Shown here: piece by piece, positions 33,925-44,200 of the stretch
How the letters are laid out: each line of letters starts with the position of its first letter
Position numbering within the stretch: the first letter of the stretch is position 1
Origin: Streptomyces sp. NRRL F-5135
Lineage (GTDB): Bacteria > Actinomycetota > Actinomycetes > Streptomycetales > Streptomycetaceae
Assembly (NCBI RefSeq): GCF_000719775.1
Contig: NZ_JOHR01000001.1
Span: forward strand, 558,001 to 622,000
Length of the DNA: 64,000 nt
Direction of reading: 5' to 3'
Program-made: the position numbers and the translations under genes
The notes under the pieces: generated by a model
What the model was told of the DNA's origin: nothing
The model's input: the letters and a program-made list of their open reading frames with translations, nothing else
The model's database searches: none

Positions 33925-36237
33925 ATGAGCGCGTCGATCCCCCGCGTCGTCGAACTGTCCGGCCCCTTCGCCCGGTTCGCGGGCAGGCTGCTGGTCGGGC
34001 TCGGTCACGAGGTCGTCCTCGTCGAGCCCCCGGAGGGCGACGAGACGCGGCGCGAACTCGGCGGTGACGCCTTCGTCCACTGGCACGCCGGGAAGCGCTC
34101 GGTGACGCTGGACCGGTTCACCGCCGAGGGCGCCGCCGGGCTGCGGCGCCTGCTGGCGGGTGCCGACGTCCTGCTCGACGGAGCGCCGGACGGCGCGGGC
34201 CCGGCCGCCGAGGGCCTCGGCCACCTGGTCCATGTGCGCGTCACCCCGTTCGGGCTGGTCGGTCCCCGCAGCGGTTGGCAGGGGACCGACCTGGTCGTGG
34301 CGGCGCTGGGCGGGATGCTCGCGCAGGTGGGCGATCCCGACGGGCCGCCGCTGCGGCTGCCGGAGAACCAGGCGGAGCAGCTCGCGGGCGTCAACGCGGC
34401 GATCGCCGTCCTGCTCGGCCTGCGGGCACGGCGCCGGGGACCGGGTCAGCTCGTCGACGTCTCCGCGCAGGCGTGTGTCGCGGCGGCCCTGGAGGCGGGA
34501 GCCCTCGCCTACCTGCACGAGGACCGGGTACCGCCGCGGCCGGGGCGCGTGCATCCCCTGGTCCCGCACGGGCTGTTCCGGGCCGCCGACGGCCACCTGG
34601 GCGGTGGGCTCGGGGGCAGCCCCCGCATGTGGGACGCGCTGCTCGCGTGGTTGCGCGAGGAGGGCGCGGACGCCGGTCTCGCGGAGCCCCGGTGGCAGGA
34701 CCCCGTCGAGCGCAAGAAACACCAGGAGTACGTCTTCGAGGTCGTCCAGGACTTCGTCGGCACCTGGCCCAAGGCCGAGTTCGCGGAGCGGGCGCAGGCC
34801 AGGAAACTGCCCTGGGCGGCCGTGGACCTGCCGCACGAGCTGCCGGACAATCCCCAGCTGTCCGCACGGAACTTCTTCACCCGGGTCGAGGGCCGGACCG
34901 ACGTGGGCTTCCCGTTCGCGTTCCCGGAGGGCCGCAGGGTCACGCGACTCGGCGTGCCCGGCCCCGGCGACGACCAGGCGCTCCTCGACGAGCGACGCAC
35001 GGTGCGACGGGCCGAGGGCGCCTTCTCCGACCGGCCCGCCCTGGACGGCGTCCGCGTCCTCGACCTGACCTGGGTCCTCGCGGGCCCGTACTGCACGAAG
35101 GTCCTGGCCGACCACGGCGCGGACGTCATCAAGGTGGAGTCCGTCTCACGCCCCGACCCCACCCGGTTCGCCCCCTTCATGCATCTGTCGCGGGGCGACC
35201 ACACGGACCCGAACACCAACGGGTACTTCAACGAGGTCAACCGCAACAAGCGCGGCATCGCCCTCGACACGCGGACCGAGGAGGGCGTCGCCGTACTCCG
35301 GGACCTCATCGCCTCCTGTGACGTCCTCGTGGAGAACTTCAGCGCCACGGTCATGACCCGGCTCGGTCTCGGCTACGACGCGCTGCGCGAGATCAACCCG
35401 GGCATCGTGTACGTGAGCATGTCGGGCATGGGCCACACCGGTCCGCGGGCAGGCTGGGTGTCGTACGCCGACACCGTCTCGGCCGGTTCGGGGCTGACCG
35501 GGCTGACCGGCTGGGCGCCCGACGACGTGGTGGGCGTGATCTACGGCCACGGTGACATCGTCGCGGGTCTGCAGGCGGCGCTGGCGACGGTCGCCGCGCT
35601 GGAGCACCGGGCGGAGACCGGGCGCGGCCAGCACATCGACCTGTCCCAGCTGGAGGCGATCGCCGCGCACATGGGGACGAGCCTGCTCACCTCGTCCCGG
35701 ACCCCGATCGGCAACGCGCACCCGGAGTGGAGCCCTCAGGGGGTGTACCGCTGCCTCGGCGCGGACCGCTGGCTGGCCGTGAGCGTCCGCTCGGACGAGG
35801 AGTGGGCGGCGCTGTGCGATGTCCTGGGGCGACCCGAAGTCTCCGCCGACGCCCGGCTGTCGACGGCGGAGGGCCGCAGGCGCGAGAGCGCCCTGGTCGA
35901 CGGCGTGCTCGGCGAGTGGGCGCGCGGTCTGTCCGCCGATCTGGCGGCGGAGCTGCTCCAGGAGCGGGGGATCCCTGCCGGGGCGGTGCAGGACGGCCGT
36001 GAACTCGTCGAACACGACCCACAGTTGAGGGCGCGCGGCTTCTACGTCCGCGCCGAGCACCCGGTCGCGGGCGCCTTTCTGCACGAGGGCGTGCCCATCC
36101 GTCTCACCCGCACGCCGGGCGGAGTCCGGCGGGCCGCGCCCGTGCTGGGCGCCGACACCGACGAGGTACTGCGCGATGTCGCGGGCATCTCCCCGGAGCG
36201 GCTCCGGCGGCTGCACGAGGAGGGTGTGCTGCGGTGA
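33925..36237 (+). CDS. Fused two-domain CaiB/BaiF (class III) CoA-transferase
   Basis: 770 residues containing two class III CoA-transferase units in tandem. The second (from about residue 370, LDGVRVLDLTWVLAGPYCTKVLADHGADVIKVE) is canonical and keeps the catalytic Asp (Asp544 in GHGDIVAG). The first (VVELSGPFARFAGRLLVGLGHEVVLVEPPEGDE) aligns but has Glu151 (AEQLAG) at that position, so it is probably structural. Class III enzymes form interlocked dimers; the fusion makes an intramolecular heterodimer. It moves CoA between acids, likely activating the ring-fission acid. GGAGG precedes ATG 33925. Confidence 0.9.
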   Translation: MSASIPRVVELSGPFARFAGRLLVGLGHEVVLVEPPEGDETRRELGGDAFVHWHAGKRSVTLDRFTAEGAAGLRRLLAGADVLLDGAPDGAGPAAEGLGHLVHVRVTPFGLVGPRSGWQGTDLVVAALGGMLAQVGDPDGPPLRLPENQAEQLAGVNAAIAVLLGLRARRRGPGQLVDVSAQACVAAALEAGALAYLHEDRVPPRPGRVHPLVPHGLFRAADGHLGGGLGGSPRMWDALLAWLREEGADAGLAEPRWQDPVERKKHQEYVFEVVQDFVGTWPKAEFAERAQARKLPWAAVDLPHELPDNPQLSARNFFTRVEGRTDVGFPFAFPEGRRVTRLGVPGPGDDQALLDERRTVRRAEGAFSDRPALDGVRVLDLTWVLAGPYCTKVLADHGADVIKVESVSRPDPTRFAPFMHLSRGDHTDPNTNGYFNEVNRNKRGIALDTRTEEGVAVLRDLIASCDVLVENFSATVMTRLGLGYDALREINPGIVYVSMSGMGHTGPRAGWVSYADTVSAGSGLTGLTGWAPDDVVGVIYGHGDIVAGLQAALATVAALEHRAETGRGQHIDLSQLEAIAAHMGTSLLTSSRTPIGNAHPEWSPQGVYRCLGADRWLAVSVRSDEEWAALCDVLGRPEVSADARLSTAEGRRRESALVDGVLGEWARGLSADLAAELLQERGIPAGAVQDGRELVEHDPQLRARGFYVRAEHPVAGAFLHEGVPIRLTRTPGGVRRAAPVLGADTDEVLRDVAGISPERLRRLHEEGVLR

Positions 36238-37841
36238 GTGACTCGACGGCGTACGGCACGGGCACACCCGGCGCGCGGGTGCGCGAGATGACCGTGCCGG
36301 GGCTCGTCGAGTCGGCGGCCGAGATGTTCGGTGACCGCGTCTTCCTGCGTGTGGGGGATGTGACGCGCACGTACACCGAGGCCCGCGAGGCCGCGGCCAC
36401 CATGGCGGGCGCGCTCGCCGCCCGGGGCTGCCGGCCGGGCGACCGGATCGCGGCGCTGCTGTCCAACCGGATCGAACTCGTCGACCTGGTCCTCGGGTGT
36501 GCGTGGCTGGGCGCGGTCGTGGTGCCGCTGAACACCGGGTTGCGCGGCCGGTCGCTGCGCCTGGCGCTGGACGCGGCCCGGCCCCGGTTCCTCTACGCCG
36601 AGGCGGAGTCGGTGGCGCACGCCGCGGCGGCCGGGCATCGTGGCGTCGTCTGGCCGGTGGGCGGCGAGGACGTCCCCCGGCCGGGTGTGGCCGAGGCGAT
36701 CCCGCCCGGGCGGTCGCGTCCGGAGGACACCGCCGCACTTCTCTTCACCTCGGGCACGACGGGGAGTTCGCGCGGTGTCCGCTGCCCCCAGGCCCAGTTC
36801 GTGTGGTGGGGCCGCACTGTCTCGGAGGCGCTGCGGCTCACGTCCGACGATGTCCTGTTCACCTGTCTGCCGTTGTTCCACACCAACGCCCTCAACACCC
36901 TGGCGCACGCCATGACCGTGGGCGCGAGCTGCGTCGTCGGCGGGCGTTTCTCCGCCTCGCGTTACTGGTCGCAGGTGGCGGAGGCCCGTGCCACGGCCGT
37001 CTATCTGCTCGGTGCGATGGTGCCCATGCTGCTCGCGCGGCCACCGGGGCCGGACGACCGGGCGCACCGGGCGTGGCGCGGTCTCTCCCCGGCCACCCCG
37101 GGTCCCCTGTGCGGGCCCTTCCTCGACCGCTTCGGCGTCACCCTCCTCGACGGGTTCGGCTCGACGGAGACGAACCTCGTGATCGGCGCCACGCCCGACG
37201 CGTACCGGCCCGGCCGCATGGGCACGGTACGCGAGGGCTTCTCCGCGCGGGTGGTCGACGAGACGCTCGGCCCCGTCGCGGACGGAACACCGGGCGAGCT
37301 GCTCGTCCGCAGTCACCACCCGTACGCCTTCTCCACCGGCTACCTGGGGGATCCGGAGCCGCCGCCCGGTTCCTGGCGCCGCACGGGCGACCGTGTGGTC
37401 CGCGAACCCGACGGCTGGTTCCGCTTCGTCGACCGCGTCAAGGACGTCATCCGGCGCCGTGGCGAGAACATCTCGTCGTCCGAGGTGGAGTCGGTGGTCC
37501 GCGCCCACCCGGCGGTGGCCGGGGCGGCGGCCTTCCCCGTGAGGTCCGAGCTGGCCGAGGACGAGGTCATGGTCGCGGTGGTCGTCCGGCCGGGCGGTGT
37601 GCTGGACCCGGCGGACCTGGCCCGGCACTGTGCCCGTGAACTGCCCGCCTTCGCCGTGCCCCGCTTCGTGGAGACGGTTCCGGAGCTGCCGCTCACCGAG
37701 ACCGGCAAGGTCCGCAAGGCCGTCCTGCGCGAGCGCGGCGTGACCTCCCGAACCTGGGACCGCGCCGCCGTCACCTCGGGTACGGCATCCCCTCGGAGCA
37801 CGCGGCCGGCATCCGCGCCGGAGCCGGGTTCGCCGTCCTGA
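36234..37841 (+). CDS. AMP-forming acyl-CoA ligase (CaiC/FadD-like)
   Basis: 535 residues of the ANL superfamily: LLFTSGTTGSSRG (ATP loop), LFHTNALNTL, FGSTETN, the hinge-region TGDRVVREPDGWFRFVDRVKD and the C-terminal catalytic Lys in LTETGKVRK. Layout resembles crotonobetaine/carnitine-CoA ligases. GTG 36234 overlaps the CoA-transferase stop (GTGA). It adenylates and thioesterifies a carboxylic acid, giving the CoA ester used by the MaoC hydratases. Having both a ligase and a transferase suggests priming plus recycling of CoA. The last 25 residues are low-complexity. Confidence 0.9.
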   Translation: MSDSTAYGTGTPGARVREMTVPGLVESAAEMFGDRVFLRVGDVTRTYTEAREAAATMAGALAARGCRPGDRIAALLSNRIELVDLVLGCAWLGAVVVPLNTGLRGRSLRLALDAARPRFLYAEAESVAHAAAAGHRGVVWPVGGEDVPRPGVAEAIPPGRSRPEDTAALLFTSGTTGSSRGVRCPQAQFVWWGRTVSEALRLTSDDVLFTCLPLFHTNALNTLAHAMTVGASCVVGGRFSASRYWSQVAEARATAVYLLGAMVPMLLARPPGPDDRAHRAWRGLSPATPGPLCGPFLDRFGVTLLDGFGSTETNLVIGATPDAYRPGRMGTVREGFSARVVDETLGPVADGTPGELLVRSHHPYAFSTGYLGDPEPPPGSWRRTGDRVVREPDGWFRFVDRVKDVIRRRGENISSSEVESVVRAHPAVAGAAAFPVRSELAEDEVMVAVVVRPGGVLDPADLARHCARELPAFAVPRFVETVPELPLTETGKVRKAVLRERGVTSRTWDRAAVTSGTASPRSTRPASAPEPGSPS

Positions 37842-37866
37842 CCACGGCACCGCGTTCCGGCGGCGC

Positions 37867-37885
37867 CCGCCCCGGTCCGGGGCGG
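37867..37885. terminator. Hairpin between convergent ligase and ABC exporter
   Basis: CCGCCCC (37867-37873) pairs with GGGGCGG (37879-37885) around GGTCC in the 64-bp gap between two convergent stop codons. Confidence 0.5.
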
Positions 37886-37905
37886 CAGCGGCGGGCAGTG
37901 CGCGT

Positions 37906-39765
37906 TCAGTGCAGGTCGGCCGGCGCGGGGGTGCCGTCGACAGCCATACCACCGACAGGGCTGTCGCCGACGGGACTGCCGTCGAGGAAGCCACCCGACT
38001 GGTGCTGCCACAGCCTCGCGTAGGCGCCGTCCGACGCGAGCAGTTCGTGGTGCGTGCCCTGCTCGACGATCCGTCCCCGGTCGAGGACGACGAGGTGGTC
38101 CATGGTGGCGACCGTGCTCAGCCGGTGCGCCACGACCAGGGCCGTCCGCCCCTCCATGAGCCGCCACAGCGCCTCCTGGACGAGGAGTTCGCTCTCGGAG
38201 TCCAGGGCGCTGGTGGCCTCGTCGAGCAGCAGGATCGGCGCGTCGCGAAGGATCGCCCTGGCGAGGGCGACCCGCTGACGCTGCCCGCCGGACAGCTTGA
38301 CGCCCCGCTCCCCCACCATGGTGTCGAAACCGTCCGGCAGCGCGTCGGCGAACTCGGTGACGTGCGCCGCCTCGGCCGCGCGGCGGATCTCGGCCTCGGT
38401 GGCCCCCGGCCGGGCGAACGCGATGTTGTCCCGAAGTGTGCGGTGGAACATCGCCGGTTCCTGGGGCACGTACGCGATCAGGCCGCGCAGGTCGGCCTGG
38501 CGCAGCCTGCTGATGTCCTGGCCGCCGATCAGGATCCGGCCGGCGTCGATGTCCGTCATCCGCAGCAGCAGCCGGGAGAGTGTGGTCTTGCCTCCGCCGG
38601 ACCGGCCGACGAGACCGATCTTCGCCCCGCTCGGCACGGCCAGGTCGAGGCCCTCGAAGAGCGGCTCCGCGCCCGCGTGGGCGAAGGTCACCTTCTCGAA
38701 GCTGATGTCCGCGGCCCGGGGCCGCAGGGGCTCGGGCGAGGCGGGGTCGAGCACGGTAGGCGGCTCGAGCAGGAGTTCGGTGAACTGCGCGGCCTCCGTC
38801 ATCGAGCTCTCCAGACGACGGTAGATCTGGTTGAACTCGAACATGATCCGCGTCGCGTTGGTGTAGTACGTGAAAGCGACCACGACCGCCTCCACTCCGT
38901 GCCCGCCCCCGCCGAGCGTGACCGCCAGCAGCAGGCCCAGTACGTTGGTCATCACGGACATCGGCGCGACCAGGGTGTCGATACGCAGGTTGCCGTAGTC
39001 CCACGACCTCAGCGTGAGCCGCCGCGACTCCGCCACGCGGGACCGGTGCTCCGCGGCCTCACGGTCCTCGGCGGCGAACGCCCGGACCGTGTCCATGTTC
39101 ATCAGGCTGTCGGCGACATGGCCCGAGACCCGGGCGACCGCCCGCTCGCGCTGGGCGACAAGGGCCTGGCGACGGCGGATGAGGGGCACCACGCACAGCC
39201 CCGTCACCGCGATCATCACCAGCAGCCCGACGACGAGCAGCGGCTCGTAGCGCCACAGCACCACCGCTCCGAACAGCAGCGGCACGAAGTTGCCCACGAC
39301 CGAGAACGTCAGCGTGTCGACGAACTGCTCGAAGCGGGCGGCGAAGCTCAGGACCCGCTTGGTCAGCGAGCCGGCGAAGTGGTCGTGGAAGAACGCCGCG
39401 TCCTTGGCGAACAGCTCGTCCATTCCGATCACGTACAAGTGCTCGATGCCGCGGGCATCGAGCCGGTTCAGACAGTGCAGGCCGACGCGCCACACCGCCT
39501 CCGCGAAGAACAGGGCACCGGCGAAGCCGAGGACGTAGGGCAGTGCCGCGCCGACGTCGGCGCCGGTGTCGCCCGCGATGCCGCCGACGAGCTTCGCGAC
39601 GAGCAACGGAGCGATGTAGTAGATGCCGATGTTGCCCAGCGCCGGAAGCAGCATCCCGGGAACCGTCAGCCACCGGAGACGGACCAGTTCCCGTCGGTAG
39701 TAACGAAGTGCGAGGAGCACCGAGCCCTTGCCCGGCATTGCGTCGTGCGTATCAGGAGATCCCAT
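37906..39765 (-). CDS. ABC exporter, fused membrane and ATPase domains
   Basis: 619 residues from ATG 39765 (GGAAGG upstream at 7 nt). The N-half has six membrane helices (type IV exporter fold; IYYIAPLLVAKLVGG, FVPLLFGAVVLW, VVGLLVMIAVTGLCVVPLI). The C-half has Walker A GRSGGGKTT, signature KLSGGQRQRVALARA, Walker B ILLLDEATSALD and H loop VAHRLSTV. Such half-transporters dimerise and export lipids, peptides or drugs. It is a single gene, convergent with the catabolic island and divergent from the small PSQAEGE protein, so a link to either is not evident. Confidence 0.93.
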   Translation of the reverse strand: MGSPDTHDAMPGKGSVLLALRYYRRELVRLRWLTVPGMLLPALGNIGIYYIAPLLVAKLVGGIAGDTGADVGAALPYVLGFAGALFFAEAVWRVGLHCLNRLDARGIEHLYVIGMDELFAKDAAFFHDHFAGSLTKRVLSFAARFEQFVDTLTFSVVGNFVPLLFGAVVLWRYEPLLVVGLLVMIAVTGLCVVPLIRRRQALVAQRERAVARVSGHVADSLMNMDTVRAFAAEDREAAEHRSRVAESRRLTLRSWDYGNLRIDTLVAPMSVMTNVLGLLLAVTLGGGGHGVEAVVVAFTYYTNATRIMFEFNQIYRRLESSMTEAAQFTELLLEPPTVLDPASPEPLRPRAADISFEKVTFAHAGAEPLFEGLDLAVPSGAKIGLVGRSGGGKTTLSRLLLRMTDIDAGRILIGGQDISRLRQADLRGLIAYVPQEPAMFHRTLRDNIAFARPGATEAEIRRAAEAAHVTEFADALPDGFDTMVGERGVKLSGGQRQRVALARAILRDAPILLLDEATSALDSESELLVQEALWRLMEGRTALVVAHRLSTVATMDHLVVLDRGRIVEQGTHHELLASDGAYARLWQHQSGGFLDGSPVGDSPVGGMAVDGTPAPADLH

Positions 39766-40084
39766 CCCCCTGCCTTCCGCTACTCGCACGTCGAAAGCGC
39801 CGCGAGAACGGCAGTTTCCCGTGACGGCACCCAGGACGTCCAAGCGTTTTTTCGGCCGCGGGGATGCGCACGACTTCCCATTGGCGCGATTCAATCCCTC
39901 CGGGTTCACCTCAAAACGCCGGTTCCGGTGCGCTACGAATATCTGGTATCGGGAATTGATCGTCACTTTTGGGGGCGCGTGAATTCCGGCGCCGGGACGA
40001 TTTCCGGCCGGAGCGGCACGGCGCCGACGGCGTACGCGCCACGGAGCACACTCGCCTCGCGGCGCCCCCGGGAGGAGTATGGAG
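39766..40084. other. Divergent intergenic region, 319 bp
   Basis: The stretch between the ABC exporter start and the small protein start has lower GC patches (around 39830-39985) as expected for promoters, but I see no convincing operator palindrome, RNA structure or coding frame in it. Confidence 0.5.
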
Positions 40085-40276
40085 ATGAGCGACCGAGGGA
40101 GGCCCGCCATGAAGACCGGAGCCTCGTACGACGACCGCTGGCTGTACTCGCGCACTCCCTCGCAGGCCGAGGGCGAGCGCGACGAACCGGCCGAGAACGC
40201 GGCCGTGGAACAGCATCCGGACGTCCCCAGAACCGAGCCGTCCCAGGCGGAGGGCGAGCCGGTGGACGACATTTAG
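40085..40276 (+). CDS. Small acidic PSQAEGE-repeat protein
   Basis: 63 residues from ATG 40085, which is 8 nt from GGAGGA (an ATG at 40079 is only 2 nt away). The product is hydrophilic and acidic with a repeated PSQAEGE motif (residues 25-31 and 52-58) around YDDRWLYSRT. Similar short PSQAEGE-containing proteins recur in Streptomyces genomes; no function is established. No membrane segment or Cys is present. Confidence 0.7.
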   Translation: MSDRGRPAMKTGASYDDRWLYSRTPSQAEGERDEPAENAAVEQHPDVPRTEPSQAEGEPVDDI

Positions 40277-40423
40277 GGGTGCTTTCACTATGCCGGCATG
40301 ACCCTCACAAATGATCAATTATGGTGCCCGCGGCGGAGCCCCGGTAACGCGCGAGGCGCACCGGGATCCGGCGGCACACGGCGCCGCCCGAGCGCCGCCC
40401 GAGCGCCGGGGCGGCCTTCCCCC

Positions 40424-41134
40424 AGGGTGTTCTTCTGCGGTCGGCGCGAGCAGCTCGGCCGGCACGTGGCCGCGGGCATCCGGGCGGCCGGCGGTGAGGC
40501 GACGTTCCTCCGCGCCGACGTGCGCCGTGAGAGCGAGGTGCGGGACCTCGTCCGCGCCTGCGTCAGCCGCTACGGGAGACTCGACGTCGCGGGCAACAAC
40601 GCCGGCGTCGAAAGTCCTCGGGCGGCGCGGCTGCACGAACAGTCCCTCACGGACATGGAAGACGTCTGGCGCGCCAACGCCGGCGGTGTCTTCCTCGGCA
40701 TGAAGTACGAGATCCCGCAGATGCTGGCGCAAGGAGGCGGGGTCATCGTGAACACCACGTCCATCTCGGCGGAGGTCGTATGGGTCTTCCCCTCCGTCTC
40801 CCGGCGCTGGCCGGACGCCTCCGTCCAGGGGCTGCGCACCCAGGGCGCGTTCCTGGTGGACGCGGACCGCTCGGGCGGCCGGACCCGGTGGGTCCGGGTG
40901 CACAGCCGGGCGGGTGCGCCGCTCGTGCTGCAGCACGGCATCGACGGCGCCATCGACGTACGGGACGAGCACGGGCGGCGCCTGCGCCACCGGGAGACAG
41001 CGGCAGGCCGCATCGAGGTTCCCCTCGGCCCGGGAGAAACGGCCGTCGTTCTCCGCCGTGGCACCCACGCGGACCTCGGCCCGCGTGACGTACCGGCCGT
41101 CGGAGACTCGAAACCGTGGGGGCTGCCGGACTGA
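40424..41134 (+). pseudogene. Chimeric remnant: SDR oxidoreductase joined to glycoside hydrolase C-terminus
   Basis: One open frame carries two unrelated pieces. From 40424 to about 40774 it is the middle of a short-chain dehydrogenase (VFFCGRREQ, GIRAAGGEATFLRADVR, GRLDVAGNNAGVESP, GGVIVNTTSISAEV), lacking the TGxxxGIG nucleotide loop and everything after the Ser of the active site. From about 40785 it switches to a GH95/alpha-fucosidase-like C-terminal domain (RRWPDASVQGLRTQGAFLVD, GETAVVLRRG). Neither part can be active. It marks a deletion junction between two former genes. Confidence 0.75.
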
Positions 41135-41254
41135 ACGGTCGGCGCCTCACCGGTCGCCGGCGCCGACCGGTCCGGTGAGACGCCGACCGGTGAATTGCTG
41201 ACGTCACACCCGTTGACGCGCACACCGGGACCGCCGAACAATGTGCGAGCCCCT

Positions 41255-41270
41255 TTGACAACGTTGTCCA
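41255..41270. promoter_or_regulatory. LacI-type operator upstream of the large exported protein
   Basis: TTGACAACGTTGTCCA is a 16-bp near-perfect palindrome (core GACAACGTTGTC, 41257-41268) with the central CG of LacI operators. It ends 18 bp before the GTG at 41289, consistent with sugar-responsive repression. The cognate regulator is not adjacent; the LacI at 1765 recognises a different sequence. Confidence 0.75.
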
Positions 41271-41288
41271 GCCTACGAGGTGTCGCCC

Positions 41289-44200
41289 GTGCCGCATTCC
41301 CTGCCCCTCGACCGCCGCCGCTTCCTGCATCTCGCCGGTCTCACGGGAGCGCTGGCCGCCCTGCCCCCGCTCAGCGCAACCGCGAGCCCGCACGCGGCTG
41401 ACGGCCGCACGGACACGCCCCCCGACGCCGTCGCAGCGACCTACCTGCGTGTGCTCCAGGACCACACCCGGTGGTCCGAGACCCAGTGGGACGAGGCGCG
41501 GGGCCACTACAGGGCCAAGGACTTCGGGTTCGCCGTGGTTCTCGGCAACGCGGTCCTGCTCACCCACGGCGCCTACGACGCGGCGCGCACGGGTACGGAC
41601 CCGGAGACGCTCAAGCGGCGCACACTCGCCACGATCCGCCACTTCGCCGCGTCCAGCCGGCTCACGGGCGGCGACGAGTGGGGCCGCAAGCTGTTCTTCG
41701 ACACCACGTTCCAGTCGTACTTCATCCTCGCCGCCCGGCTTCTGTGGCAGGACCTCGACACCACGACGCGGACGAACGTCGACACCATCGTCCGCGAACA
41801 GGCCGCCTATACCGTGTCGTTGGGCAGCGGCGACGACCCCGCCTCGGGCGACTGGACACCGAACGGCCTGCTCGGCGGACACGTCGGCGACACCAAGCTG
41901 GAAGAGATGGGCCTGTACGCGCAGACGCTCGCGCCGGCGCTCGCGTGGGCCCACGACGACCGTCGCGCCGCCGACTGGGCCAGGTGGTACGGCATCTGGT
42001 CGCGCAACGAGGCGGGGCTGCCGCCCGCCGACCTCGCCAACCCGGCCCGCGTGGACGGCGTCGCCGTCTCCGAGAACACCGCCCGGAATCTGTACGACAC
42101 CTTCATCGTCGAGAACCACGGCTCCTTCGGCCCGCACTACCAGGAGGAGTTGTGGCGCACCTCCGGCCGCAACTCCGCACACTTCCTCGCCGCCGGACGC
42201 CCTATGCCGCAGGTCCTCGTGCGACAGCCGAACGCCCAGGAGCTGTGGCGCACGCTGCTCGGCGTCATGAGCGACGCGGGCGAGCCGCTGATGCCGATGG
42301 TCAACGACCGTGAGCACCTCTACGGCCGGGACGTCATTCCGCTCGCCTTCCTCTCCCAGGTGATGGGCGACCGGGCCGCGGCGCGCGCGGAGCAGGAGCT
42401 GGCGTCGCGGCTGGAGGCCTATCAGCAGTACCCGCCCGCACACCGGATGGTGAAGTTCTCGGGGGAGCCGAAGTACGAACCGGAGGCACGTGCCGAGATC
42501 GCGATCAGCTACCTGCTGCACGTGTGGGCGGCGGCCTCCGGCCGGCCCGTGACGGCACTGTCGCGCGAGGAACTGTTCGCACGGGCCTCCGGTGTCACGG
42601 ACTTCGGAACCGGCCCCGGGCTGGTGTCGCACCAGTCGCGTGCCGCGTGGGCCGGTGCCGTGACCAAGCCGGGGTTCGTGAAGTTCGCCTGGCAGCCGGG
42701 GCACGACGACTGGCTGTTCCGGCTCGGCGGCGCGACCCCGATGTTCCTGCCCGCCACCGGCGCGAAGGTCCGGGGCCGTACGGTGCGCGTGTACGAGTCC
42801 CTGCGCGACGGCTTCGACGGCAGCGCGACGCTGCTGCGCCTGGACGGCGGCTGGGCCGGCTTCGCGACGCTGCCGACGGGCGCCGTCGTCTACGCGAGCA
42901 GCGGCACCGCCGACGCGGAGGGCCGCCTCGACGTGCACAACCTGACGATGCCCGGCATGCCGGGACTCGACGGCTCACGCACCTACCGCTTCGAGGAGGG
43001 CGAGGCGACCGTCCGCGCCCGCGACACCTCCACCGGCACCCCCGCGGGGCGGGTGGACGACCTCGGCTTCACGCCCACGACGGTGCGCCACGTCCGCATG
43101 CTCGGGGTGCGGCCGGATCCGTCCTACGGCTACTCCCTGTACGCCTTCGAGGTGCGCGACGGCACCCAGGGCGAGGACCTCGCGCGCGGCGGGTCCGCCA
43201 CCGCCTCGTCGGCCGACGCCGGGAGGGGCGCGCCCCTCGCGGTGGACGGCGACGGGACCACGCGTTGGGCGGTGTCCAGGGCCGACCGTCCGCGCGCCGA
43301 CAGCTGGCTGGCCGTCGACCTCGGCGTCGAGCGCAGGATCGACCGCGTGACCCTGCGCTGGGAATCGGCCGCCGGCCGCGCCTACCGCGTCCAGGGGTCC
43401 GCGGACGGCCGGGACTGGAAGGACCTGGCGACCGGGCCGAGGCCGGCGGTGAGCAGCCGCGGCGGCTGGCTCGACGTCGAGGGACGCGCGGGGCTCGTGG
43501 TGCGTGACGGCCGGAACCCGATCGGCGTCTACGACGACATGATCGTCCTCGGCGACGGCCCGGCGGCACCTCTCCTCGTCGAGGGTTTCCCCGGCACGTC
43601 GGCCGGGAATCTGCGCACGATCGCCCGGCAGCCCGCGCCCGCGGCGGAGACCACCGAGGTGCGCACGACGCTGACGGACGGGCACCTGACCCTGTTCAAC
43701 CTCTCCGGCGAGCCCGTCAGGACGAGGATCGCGATCCCGCGCACCGGCACGGACACGGTGGTCTTCGAGGGCACGCAGACGCTGACCGCCGACGGCACCT
43801 CTTTGGAGACCGCGCTGCCCGCCGCCTCGGCGGTCGTGCTGGCCCCGCGCTTCACGCTCACCCCCCTCACGGGCAGGCGACTGCCGCCGGGCCTGCGGGC
43901 GCAGGTCGTCGACGGTGCGACCGTGCGCCTGTCCGGGGTCTCTTGCGCCCTGCGCGTCCAGGCCCAGGGGCGTGCGAGGGTCGCCTCGGTCACAGCGGGC
44001 CGGACGATCACCGTCGTCCTGGACGGCGCGACCGCCCACCCGCACGACGACCTGGCCCTCGGCAGGACCGTCTTCCCCACGAGCCCCCTGCCGGAGGGCA
44101 TGTCCGACCCCGCGGCGGCCGTGGACGGCGACGTCCGCACAGCGTGGCAGCCGGGCGCGCGCGGCCGCATGGTGGTGGACCTCGGCGCGGCCCTTCCGGT

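Noticed and set aside
36042..40314. Very long frames antisense to the CoA ligase and ABC exporter
   Set aside because: Both strands stay open because of third-position GC bias; only the annotated strands carry motifs.
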